From Primula veris (lineage: Eukaryota > Streptophyta > Magnoliopsida > Ericales > Primulaceae), in the NCBI GenBank assembly GCA_963682055.1, contig OY821748.1, positions 32,657,661 to 32,721,660 of the forward strand: a DNA stretch of 64,000 nt, written 5' to 3'. This document shows, piece after piece, positions 38,660 to 51,870 of the stretch. Both the position numbers and the translations under genes were made by a program. Positions within the stretch are counted from its first letter, which is position 1; each line of letters opens with the position of its first letter. The notes beneath the pieces are model-generated. The model was given only the letters and a program-made list of their open reading frames with translations, made no database searches and had not been told where the DNA came from.

Positions 38660-41600
38660 CTACATAATTGTGTACCCAGGGCCGCCACCTCCTTCAGGCA
38701 CGGTCCATTCAATATTCTGTGTCGGGTCTTTTATATCACAAGCCTGAAAATTATTCAAATGCCAAATTAAGAAACCTAAAAAAAAAAACTTGCGAAACCA
38801 GCATAAATTAGGTGCGCAAAAATTTTCACAAAGTTTTAACATGTTACAACACGAAAAACAGAAGAGCATCAATCAATTAACGTGTATTAACAAAATAATC
38901 CAAGGAAGAACTCATGACATGGTTGCAATATTCAATTTCAAGTCTAACAAGAAACTCTTCATTATATAAAGAAAAATAATTGCATGTCCAAAGGGATCTC
39001 TCTTTCAAATTTTCGCTCATGAGGTATCCTTATCATACCTTGCAGTGCAAGCAATTTTGGGCATTTATGTGCAACTTCGACTGGCCCTCATCATCCGGGA
39101 CATATCTAAATCATGAATCAAACAAAAAGTTTCTGATAAGGAAATAAATAACTTTAAAGAACAATCTTGAACACATTGATCAGACTGAATAATATTACTC
39201 GTATACACGTGCAGGGCAATAGCGAGCCTCTGGTCCATCAAACTTCGGCAAATTAACAAGTTCAGGAATTTTAGGATCCCTAAGCCGAAGATGAGCTGGT
39301 TGGTCATGCTCATGATTTGTGCTACTCCTAAATGATCAACAACAACAAAATGTCATACCAACTAACACGAGAATGAGATAATTTTCATTTGAAAGACCAT
39401 TAATAATAGCCTGTTATTCCGATATCAGCAGTGGGTTATATTGCTCTTCAAATTACTTTTGCAACTTGAAAAGTGATTTCACTTTCCAAAGGAATGCCGT
39501 TAACTATATTCGTAATAGAGTTATCTCCCAATATGTTTAAGGGTATGTTTGAAGCATAGCATGAAGCGGGCGGGAGCGGGTGCGGGGAAGCGGGGGGTTA
39601 GGAAAAGGGGAAGCGCCGTCGGAAGTATCTAGTATATTTTTGTTTTTATATATATTTTATATAGTTAAATACATATATAGAACATAATACTAATTAAAAT
39701 TCACATTATTTTTATTTATTGTCTGGTTCTTTTTTTGTTGTTGTTGAGAAACCTGGTTCTTTGTTACATTATAGTGATATATACTGTTATACTTTTGGGG
39801 AGAAGAGAGGAGCGTCTTCTTTTTTCTTTATGATGATAGTTACGCCTCCTACGTTAATATAGAGTGTGACCTATATAGTTGTACTGACTTAATAGGTACT
39901 GTACCCTACTGTATATTACTTTCTTTTATGGTAACTTAAAAAATAAGGTCCAGTTAGAAAGCACCTTACTAAGGCCCACTTAATTAATTTTTTTTAAAAC
40001 CTTAACCAGAGTCGCCTCTTTATTTCTCTCCTCTCTCTCTCTCTCCCTTCTGCATAAACTTCTCTCCGGCGCGATTCCCGGCGGTTCAGGAGCCGGAATC
40101 GCGGGTGCGCGTCCCCGACGAGGAAGCGACACCACTTATGATGAATCCTGCAACTAAAAGATGGATGAAAATAAAGAGAAAGAAGAAAATACAGGAGGAC
40201 GAGAAGATGGATTGAATGAGAAAACTTTGACCAAACAGTTAGCTTCTAACTTTTGCATCTACCGTTCTCCTTGTCTAGAAAAAAAGATGTGTCTTCAAAG
40301 GTTTCTGAATGTAATTTCCAGGTAGAAGCTAGGGGTTTTCCAATTTAAAACAAAACCAATAGATAGGTTTCTTAAGGTTTATGTTGTTGGAATTATATTT
40401 TTAGTTCTCATTCCTGATTTACTGATTTCGGTACTTTGGCACATGAAAATATTGGGATAATTAAAAAAAAAACTTTTCTCGTTTGTACCAGAAAAGAAAA
40501 TCTGAAATCAGTTCTTTACACCTCTAAGTGTCTTCAGGATAACACCGAATTTTTACTTATAGTTCTTTAGAACCATCTTAAGAGTGCTTTTGCTAAAGAA
40601 CCAAAAAAACAAAAGACTAAACAAAAGCAAGCACAGGTTTAGCTATCAGAAACTGAAATATCGTTAACCCATTAACTTTTCAGAAGCCAAAACGATGGAC
40701 GTCATAAGACAAAACAGGCTCTTTTTAAGATTCTCCAGAAAGTTGCAAATACAAGTCGGCTTCGAAAAGTTAAGTTCGAAACTTAAAGTCCCTATGGAAT
40801 TGATAAGGACTGACATCCTTGCATGTAAGGAAACCAAAGTTTACCATACCTAATAAAGCCATGGAGTAATCTAAGATGCCAACCATGCAAATATTTCATA
40901 TATATGGTGTTGTGCTTGTTATTCCAATTCCATGAGGAACTCCAATGGTATGAATTTCAATTTCCAGTAATGGAACAATTACCGACTGGTACATATATAT
41001 ACTAAATTTAAATAGGAATTGTCAGTACACACTTCTTTCTCTAGATAAAGTAGGTATTTAAGAGTCGATATTTCCCCATATATTTAATGGAACAAAAATG
41101 ACAAGAACAAGAAGGTCCCAATGTACCTGTAAAGAGAGGTTGGCACATCAAATGATAGAATCCCATCTGGTTTCGAGTACTGAATTGGAGAGTGCAATCG
41201 TGCCTCCTGAAAAGGTCACCAAACATGAGCAGTATACATCTTTGGCACAGGGTTTTGCCTAGAGAAAAATGACAGAAAAGAAAACTACTTGTAAAACAAT
41301 AAAAAAGGGAAATATAATTCTCATTGATCAATAATTGAGGAGCTATACTCCTCTATATATATTGGTACAATGAGATCAGAATCAAATATTTCTATATCAA
41401 ATACTAATGAAATCAATAAAATAAAATCCATGTAAAATATAATATAATCCTAGTCATTAAAGCTTAATCTCATAATATCCTCAACAGCCCCCCTCAAATG
41501 GACGTCATGTTTATCTTGAAACTCGATTTCTTGATCACCACAATCTTCAACAGCAAACATACTTCTAAACAAGACAATACGCATAACCAACCAAAACGGT

Positions 41601-44600
41601 AAGTATTAAATCCCGAGACAAAAGCTTCGACTTCAATAGTGAAGCAACAAAGTGGAATGGCAATCAACCAATTCCCAAGAAAACCCATATCATCAAATGG
41701 ACAACAAAATGGATCAATACTTCACTGTATAGAAAAATGGAAGGTTAAAAGGCGAGGACGAAATATAACAAAACGATAACAACGGAAGGCGAAGATAAGC
41801 TTTTTATTATTTCGAACGAAAACATAGAATAATCTGGGATAAAAAAACAAGGTAGATATATTAGGTTTTGTAGTCCGGCAGGCGGCCATGGATGCCACCC
41901 GTCGGTGAAGCGGAGTCAACTCAAAACCCTAGGATCGGTAGGGTCTGGTACCATGTAAAACAATAAAAAAGGGAAATATAATTCTCATTGATCAATAATT
42001 GAGGAGCTATACTCCTCTATATATATTGGTACAATGAGATCAGAATCAAATATTTCTATATCAAATACTAATGAAATCAATAAAATAAAATCCATGTGAA
42101 ATATAATATAATCCTAGTCATTAAAGCTTAATCTCATAATATCCTCAACACTACTGTTGGAATAGTCCCACATCGTTGAGGCATTGATAAAGCCAAGATT
42201 AATATATGCCCCTATCCTTACTTACTAATAGGCCTTTCAGTGGGGAATGGATGAGTTTCTATATGGTATCAGAGCTAGCAATATCCTGCTAACTCTGTCT
42301 TTGTTCTTTCCTCTTTCCATTTTTTTTCCTTTACTTTATCACCATGTCTGAAGAAGAGTCCATTGTTATACAACCAACCTCCTCTAATGCAACCCAACCA
42401 AAAGAGATCAGATCCAACTCTGAATCTCACTCTGTTCAAATTACCACCATCCGCTTGAATGGAGATAACTTTATGCGATGGTCTCAATCGGTTCGCATGT
42501 ACATCGGAGGGCGTGGAAAGATGGGCTACTTAACTGGTGAAAAGAAGGCTCCAGCAGAAAGTGACGAGTCCTATGCGACCTGGAATGCTGAAAATTCCAT
42601 GGTCATGACATGACTTGTGAATTCCATGGAAGAGGATATAAGCTCTAATTATTTGTGCTATGATAGTGCAAAAGAGCTTTGGGAGAATGTAAATCTAATG
42701 TATTCAGATTTGAATAATCAGTCACAAGGTTTTGAGCTAACTCTTAAACTTGGTGAACTACGTCAAGGAGAGGATCATGTCACCAAGTATTTCAACTCTT
42801 TGAAGGGCGCGTGGCAAGAATTGGATCTTTTCAATTCCTATGAGTGGAAGTCTGTTGAAGATTGTAACCATCACAAAAAGGTGGTGGAGGACGATCGGAT
42901 CTACAAATTTCTTGCTGGTTTGAACATTGAATTTGACGTGAGGGGGAGAATTATTGGAAGACAACCCCTTCCTTCACTTGGTGAAGCTTTCGCGGAAGTA
43001 AGAAGAGAGGAAAGTCGAAGAAATGTGATGCTGGGAAAAAAAAGGCCTAGTGTTATTCTTGAAAACTCTGCGCTAGCTGCTGTTAACAACAATTCCAGCA
43101 AGGGAATGACCTATTATCGAAGCAATGATAACAAACCACGAGTTTGGTGTGATCACTGCAACAAACAGTGGCACACTCGGGAGACATGTTGGAAATTACA
43201 TGGCAAGCCAACTAACTGGAAAAGCAACAAACCTGGGACAAATCAAGTGTACTTTTTCTACTGCTAATGGAGTCGAGGTCAACCCTTTTACTAAAGAGCA
43301 AATGGAACATCTTTTTGCACTGCTGAAATCCAATTCACCATCTGGTATTCCTAGTGTTTCTGTGGCATCCACAAGGTAATGAAAATAATGCTCTATTTTG
43401 TCTAAACTCATCCGCTCTTTGGATTATAGATTCAGGAGCTTCTGATCATATGACAAGTTTTTCACATCTATTTAAAACTTATTCACCTGCTTCGGGAAAA
43501 GAAAAAGTTCAAGTCGCAGACGGTAGTTTTTCATCTATTGCAGGAAAAGGGTTAACAAAAATTTCAGAAAAAATAGATCTTAAATCTGTTCTTCATGTCC
43601 CAAAACTTGCATGCAATCTCTTGTCTGTCAGCAAATTGTCGAAAGATTCTAATTGTTCTGTTACCTTTTTTGAATCTCACTGTGTATTTCAGGACCAGAG
43701 TTCGGGGAATACGATTGGCAGTGCTAGGATGACAAATGGTCTCTACTACTTTGAGGATAATCTGTCTAGTAACAAACAAGCTCAAGGCTATAGTAGTTTC
43801 AATTCTATATTTGTTCGTAAACAGATAATGGTGTGGCACTACAGATTAGGCCACCCAAGTTTTTCTTATTTGAAATGTTTGTTTCCTTCATTGTTTAAAA
43901 ATATAGACCCAGCGTCTTTTCAATGTGAAACTTGTTGTTTAGCCAAAAGTCGTCGTGCAACTTATAATTCTAAACCTTATCGTTCATTAAAACCATTTTA
44001 TTTATTTCATAGTGATGTTTGGGGACCTTCAAAGGTTAAAACTATGACGGAAAAAAGGTGGTTTGTCACATTTATAGACGACCATACTCGTCTTTGCTGG
44101 ATTTATCTAATGCGTGAAAAGTCTGAAGTTGAAAATTTATTTAAAGATTTTTACAAAATGATTGAAAATCAATTTCAATCAAAAATTAGTATACTTCGAA
44201 CGAACAATGGAACAGGGTACTTTAACAGGTTTTTAAAACCCTTTTTACAAGAAAAAGGTATCTTTCATCAATCATCATGTCGTGATACTCCTCAACAAAA
44301 TGGAGTAGCCGAAAGAAAAAACAAGCATTTACTTGAAGTGGCTCGTGCTATAATGTTTTATATGAATGTTCCAAAATATTTGTGGGGAGATGCCATTTTA
44401 ACCTCATCTTATTTGATCAACCGGATGCCAGCACGGGTGGTTTTACAGTACATCACGCCATTAGATTGTTTGATAAAAGAATTTCCAGCATGTCGAATAA
44501 ATTCAGACTTACCTTTGAAATTTTTTGGTTGCACGGCATTTGTCCATATACCAAGTAAACTTCAGTCCAAATTAGATCCGAGAGCAGAAAAATGTGTCTT

Positions 44601-47600
44601 TATAGGGTATGCGCCTAACCAAAAAGGGTATAAATGTTTTAACCCCCAAACAAAAAAAATCCATATTACTATGGATGTCACTTTTACCGAGGATACTCCG
44701 TTTTTTCCTAAAACTCTTTTCCAGGGGAAGAAAATAGTTGAAAAAGATAATTTTTGGAAAAAATCTGCACCACCTTTACCAAGCACAATTTATGAAACTG
44801 CTCCGGATACTAGTATTAGCAAAACTAATAGTTCACCTGCAGAAAATGAGGATAAACTTAAGCCAAAGGAATTGCGTGTTTATACTAGAAAGAAGTATCC
44901 TGAAAGAAGTAAAGCGCCTTCTGTTATCCCAGTCCAAAATCAATCAGAATCTCTGGACAATGGCCATTTAAATGACTCAGGTAATCCCTCTTCAGTTCCT
45001 ATTTTTTCAGATCCGTCTCCTATTTTACCATCTACAAACGATTCGGATCATGAAACTATAATTTTTCCAAATAATAACTCAATTCCTATAGATTCTACCC
45101 CTCTTATAAATTCAGATCTTGATATTCCAATTGCCAATAGAAAAGGAACCAGAACATGCACCAAATATCCTATTGCCAAATATATTTCTTATGAAAAACT
45201 TTCAAAAAGTCAGAGAGCTTGTATTTCAAATATTTCCCAAGTTGTTGTGCCAAGAAATATCCAGGAAGCAAGAGATAATCCAAATTGGAAGTCAGCAGTG
45301 CTTGAGGAGATGAATGCTCTCAGAAAAAATAACACGTGGGAGATAGTTGACTTGCCTAAGACAAGAAAGTTGTAGGATGCAAATGGGTTTTTTCGGTGAA
45401 ATACAAGGCTGATGGCAGTATCGAGAGGTACAGAGCGAGACTAGTTGCCAAAGGGTTTACGCAGACCTATGGAATTGACTACCAAGAGACGTTCGCTCCT
45501 GTAGCTAAAAATAAACTCTATTAGAGTATTATTATCCATTGCCGTAAACTCTATTAGAGTATTATTATCCTTTGTACCAACTAGATGTGAAAAATGCATT
45601 CCTTAACGGGAACTTGGAAGAAGAAGTATTTATGAGTCTTCCTCCGGGGTTCGAGGAAAGACTAGGCAGAGGCAAAGTATGCAGATTACAAAAGTCGTTA
45701 TACGACCTTAAACAATCTCCGAGGGCTTGGTTTGAGCGCTTCGGCAAAGCTGTTAAATGTCATGGATACCTCCAAAGTCAAGCAGATTATACCATGTTTT
45801 ATAAGCACTCAAAACAAGGTAAAATTGCTATTTTGATTGTCTCTGTGGATGACATTATCGTGACAGGAGATGACAGTATTAAACTAGCAAGATTAAAAGA
45901 AAAGGTTGCCGACGAATTTGAGATTAAGGACTTGGGTACTTTGAAATATTTTCTTGGAATGGAGTTTGTTAGGTCAAAGGAAGGTATATTTGTCAATCAA
46001 CGCAAGTACATATTAGACTTATTGAAAGAAACTGGTATGCTTGGTTGTAAAACAGTTAAAACGCCAATTGAAGCCAACACGAAATTACTACCTGCCGCAA
46101 CTGAAAAAATAATGAACCAGGAACAATATCAACGACTCGTGGGAAAACTGATCTACTTGTCTCATACTCGACCTGATATAGCATTCTCTGTAAGTAAGGC
46201 TAGCCAATTCATGCATTCGCCTGGATCAGAGCATTTCGAAGCAGATTACAGAATTCTGAGATACTTAAAGGGTACTCCTGGAAAAGGCCTGCTGTTTAAA
46301 AACCGTGGACATCTCCGAGTTGAAGCCTACACCGATGCGGATTGGGCTGGGTGTATAACAGATCGAAGATCAACGTCCGGGTATTGCTCATTTGTTGGAG
46401 GAAACCTTGTGACCTGGCAAAGCAAAAAACAAAATGTGGTGGCTAGAAGTAGTGCAGAAGCTGAGTTTAGAGCAGCAGCCCACGGTATTTGCGAGGTTAT
46501 GTGGATTAGAAAATTGTTACAAGAATTAAAGGTTTTCAATTCATTGCCGATGCAATTATTTTGTGATAATAAAGCTGCTATCTCAATTGCCCACAATCCG
46601 GTTTTTCACGATTGAACCAAGCACGTAGAAGTGGACAAACACTTTATCAAGGAAAAACTCGACAATGGACTGATTTGTATACCATATATTCAACTACCGA
46701 ACAAATTGCTTGACATATTTACTAAGGGACTGCTGAAGAAGCAATTTGACATCTTAATTGGCAAGCTGTCTATGGAAGATATCTTCGAGCCAGCTTGAGG
46801 GGGAGTGTTGGAATATAAGGTTGTGTGGATTAGAAAATTGTTACAAGAATTAAAGGTTTTCAATTCATTGCCGATGCAATTATTTTGTGATAATAAAGCT
46901 GCTATCTCAATTGCCCACAATCCGGTTTTTCACGATTGAACCAAGCACGTAGAAGTGGACAAACACTTTATCAAGGAAAAACTCGACAATGGACTGATTT
47001 GTATACCATATATTCAACTACCGAACAAATTGCTTGACATATTTACTAAGGGACTGCTGAAGAAGCAATTTGACATCTTAATTGGCAAGCTGTCTATGGA
47101 AGATATCTTCGAGCCAGCTTGAGGGGGAGTGTTGGAATATAAGGTTGTTATTATGCAATACTACCAATGATATTCAGAAATAATGATGAAGGATATTATG
47201 CAATGTTTATTGTTGATTGTATAGCTGTAAACTAGACAGATATTAGTCAATAGCTGTAAATCAGGGATTACCCTTAATTAGTTATTCTTTTCCTACTTTA
47301 GACTTATGTAATGCCTATAAATAGCATTCTCTGTAGCCTCATTGATATATAAAAAACAGAGAGAATTATCTCTTAATAAGTTGTCTCAGTTTATATGGTA
47401 TCAGAGCTAAAGGCTAGCCCATTTGTATGATGGGCCACCTCCACCCGATTTGTTGATTGCACTTGTTGGGTTTATCGGAAATTGACCAACCCACAAATGA
47501 GGGGGAGTGTTGGAATAGTCTCACATCGTTGAGGCATTGATAAAGCCAAGACTAATATATGCCCCTCTCCTTACTAATAGGCCTTTTAGTGGGGAATGGA

Positions 47601-50600
47601 TGGGTTTCTACATTACCTCAAAGGGAAACCATAAATGATTAATAAAAAGTGGTCTTTTCAGCCATAACATTTTCTCTATTCTCTCACAAAGATTACCTCT
47701 TAAAACATGGCTTCAAGTAACAATTAGCATATTTGTTTTGCAAATTGGGGTGAACCTTATGATGGACATTCAAGCAGCTTTTATAAAATCAACATTTATT
47801 GCAGTTTATGAATGATGATAATTATAATATCAACATTTTAGCTAGCTTTTACCTCTGTTGCTTGGTGATCTGGTTTGCCATGCTTAAGAGTCAATGGAGA
47901 TCTTCCCCTCAATATGTAGCTATCACGAAAAAAGAATAATTCAAAAATAATAAAAAGGAAGAAACAACCAGAAACTTCCTGATAATCGAGCACGGCATTT
48001 AACAAATAACAAAAAGGTATCGTCTTACTGTTCAAAAGCGCTAAAAGCCAGGCCAGGATAGAGTCCATACTTGAACGCCTATCAGATAAAATAAAATATT
48101 AGGTTATATTGTATATTTCTATTATTCAATTAATACACACAATTATTCCCCCTTCAGCCATGGACTTAAAATTCGGAGACTATGAATGCACCAGAATACA
48201 AACCTTTCCTTTTTCCTGATGTGACATAGAAACCCAGAAAAATTTACAGACAAAAAAAGCTCAATGTCCTACACCATGAAACTGTTGATTTCAAAATTTA
48301 TAAGTATACTCCAAGTCTCCAAGGCAACAAATTATGAAAATCCTCATGAAACTTATTTCTCAAACAAAAAGTGCAGTAGAAAAGGCTTGAAAGAGCACAG
48401 CCTTGTTCTAAATCTGCAGCCAATATTTGTCATATTAACCGAATAGTAACAATTGGCACCATTTTCTTTTGGCACTAGTCTGCATATAATTTTTTCTCTC
48501 CCAAAAATTGTTTATAAAAAGAAACAGTGGTTTATGTGCTTGATTACTGATCAGTGAACTAACATCAGCAGTGAGAGTGAACAATGCGGTGCAAAATAAG
48601 ATATAGTTAAAAAAAATCAGAAGAAATAAGTTGCAAAACAAACCGGTCTATAATTTCGAGCTTTATAAAGTTCATCCCATATCCATGAGTTTCTTAAGGC
48701 ATCCCAATATGCTTCCATACTCGAGCCTTCATTAAGTACATCAAAAGCAGCTTCTGCTGCTAGCATTCCTGTAAAGAAAGGTAATGTTTTGTATTCAATC
48801 ATTACTAAAAACTTAAAACAAATTAGTGGTTCCTAGCAGAATAAGATTCTTATTTTTTTAGTTTCGAAAAAAGAATTTTTTTTAACTAAAACTGATGCGG
48901 AAACATTTGGATATACAAATTCTAAGTTTCTTGGAAGAAGTCAGTTCTTAATTAAACGCCTGAATTTTCCTATTCATTCAAATTTTCTCAATGTGTTAAG
49001 CTTGGGAAGAACGCTATGACAAAAGAGACTCACCAGATTTTATTGCAGTATGTGTCCCTTTTATTTTTGGTACATTTAAGAAGCCAGCAGAGCATCCAAC
49101 AATTGCTCCTCCCGGGAATACTGGATATGGAATAGACTGAAATTTAACTAGCATCACATATTTATTTGCATAAAGTCTGACAAGAAATAAGCAAACTAGT
49201 GAATAAAGTACTTTGGACTAATAATAGGCTGAAAGTATCATAAAGAAAACTTTCTAGGCTTTTACTCAATGAGTATTGAATTGTTTCCAGAAAGCTGTAT
49301 TCGGTTTGGAAAAAGAAATGCAGAAACACGTTTCTGGATTGCGTCTAAAAGCAGATTGGGGAAAACTTTTAAAACCAAGCTTTTCCTATACACATGCAAA
49401 ATTCTGGACTGGTTCCAAAAATATTTCACACAAAATTGAAGAAAGGTGTAAAGTTTATTGAAAGATAATCATTATTATGACTATGAGTTCAGAACAGATT
49501 GAAAACAGAAACTAAAATGGCTGTGTTTTTTTGTGAGTAACACTTTGAACTTAGGGTGACATGTTAACACAACACACATGGATCTTGGAGCTTTTGGTAG
49601 TACTTCTATCTCCCTTTACAAATCTTTCAAATCAAATAAGGAAAAAATCTAATTTCCAGTCTACCTGAAATCCGCCTTCATTTAATGTACGAGCACCATA
49701 TTGAAGGACAGTTCCACCTTGAAGTACCTCTCTGATGGACGGATGACTTTTTAATTTCTGAAAACATAAAAAAGGGCCAAGCCGCCAAATATGTAAAAAA
49801 ACGCCAAAGCTTAAAAATACAAGTGAAAAAAATTCTGGCATTTTTAAATATATATCGGGGCTACAAAAAAGATAACCTTATGGTTATCCAATTGTATCCT
49901 TGAAGTTAATCGTATCATTCACTTAAGTACAGAAAAAAAAGAAGGAAGCGTAAACCTTGTATACTACACGCTCATATACAAATATCGGGTTCAGCTTGTC
50001 TCTAAAGTCACTAAGTCAGACCTTCAACAACCTCACTCCTCCAGACTAGAAACCGTAGCAAATTACATAACTAAAGGCTCAATATTATAAGCCTTATTAC
50101 ACATGCAAATAAGGAAACACTACTATTATTTAGTCTTTCTTCCCTACCCAATTTCTCTCCATCTAAAATGATGCACCTGCAACACATGCATCTTTATATA
50201 TTATCAATATCATCCTTTCACATGAATACTATAAACATTGGAAATTTGTACTTGGAGAGTTTGCTTTTCCGATTACCTTAGAATTGAACAATAGTTTTTT
50301 TTTCTTATGCATTATACAATATGATCGTTAGTTTATATGTACTTATACATATCAAATTTTAATCCCAGTTGGTGGATTTTAAGTTAGTGAAGTGCGTTCT
50401 TATGGATCTTCGTTTCAAAGGAGAAGAACGGAAAAAGTTGAGTTTGGAAGAGAGGACCATTCTTAGTTATTAGTCAAACTCTTTTATGGGCCCTTGATTT
50501 TTTATTATTTTAATTGTCGGGATTATAACATCAAAAGTCTGGAGAAATAGGGGTACCATTAACTCTAGAGGTGACGTCACTTCACAAATATCGATGACAT

Positions 50601-51783
50601 GAAATTTATCCTAAATCACGCTAAAATATACGAACACAAAAGCACACGAGTCATGACAAAAAAGAGAAAAAATGACATTCCAATCCTGTTTAAACTTGTC
50701 AGGAGTTATGATCATGTAAATCTTCCTCAAAACCTTAACAGAAAGGTCTCTTATACTATTTTGAATTTTAACAATATATAACATGAAATTATAACGCTTG
50801 CAAGAATTGTGCTAAGTTGGAGTAAAAAAGGGAAAATGATCTGTATACTTATGCGGACATATGGTATGAAATGATGTAGTGAAAGTTTCTAAAATTGATA
50901 AAAACATAAAAGATAATATTATGTATAGAAATTCTCTTCACATTATCTGGAAAATTTTAATAATCTTAACCTATATTGTATATATTGATATTAATAGATT
51001 ATCAAATACTTCTCTCCTCTTATACAATTTCAGGAACTGCGATGATAAACTGACACTAATTAAATATTTTCAAGAACTGGAAAGTGTGTTTATGAATGTT
51101 TGTGTAGCATTTTTCTCTCATGTGCAAGTTCTTTTATTACAGGATTCTTGGCTTAATTGTTTGTTTCAATTAATCTTCTTGGAACATATGTGGGTCATAA
51201 TATTATTTATAGCATGTCTCTTCTGGCAACTGAACGTGATTAGTTAAGACTAGGGGAAGGCAGGAGGAAAAAGGGAGGTTAATAATAATATAAAGAAACA
51301 CTAAAATATAAGGGCAGAAGTGATATTTCCCCCAGAAACTAACTTTTGGTTTACCTGGAATTCCTCATAAGGACTCAAGAAAGGATTACGATAGTCCAAA
51401 GCAACAACAAGGCCAATGGAAACCTGCATATTTTAACATGATAGAGCATTTAACTTCATACGTTTCTCAATAAAATATCTCTAATAAAACAATAGACTAC
51501 TATCACCTGTCTATCATTCATGTGGTAAAGAAATGATCCACCATAGGTCTTTTGATCCAACGGCCAACCCAATGTGTGAATCACAGCACCAGGTTCATGC
51601 TTGTCTGCATTTATTTCCCAAACCTAATGGCAGAAAACTAAAGATCCTTAGATATGATGGTTCAATCAAGTTACAAAATTTGGATATAATTTTATTTGAA
51701 AGAAGATTTTATAAAAGCTAAAAAAAATTCCCGATAAACCGCATGTATTCTTGACCAATACTATGATCAGCAGTGGATACTGG

Positions 51784-51870
<87 letters not shown>

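Larger units (their letters stand above)
42155..47612 (+). mobile_element. Chimeric copia/TRIM composite in ETFQO intron 14
   Basis: The order on the plus strand is: short LTR (42155-42263), PBS (from 42264), copia leader and gag-pol, purine tract, a different longer LTR (47130-47395), a second PBS (from 47396), ~100 bp of TRIM-like internal sequence, a second purine tract, and a second short LTR (47508-47612). The outer LTRs match each other, but the pol region is contiguous with the inner LTR. Both PBS regions share TATATGGTATCAGAGCTA. The composite opposes ETFQO. No clear outer target duplication. Confidence 0.85.

Noticed and set aside
46327..46920. Minus-strand open frames of 89 and 76 codons sharing the same N-terminus
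   Set aside because: They are antisense to copia RNase H; the shared start comes from the 324-bp duplication.
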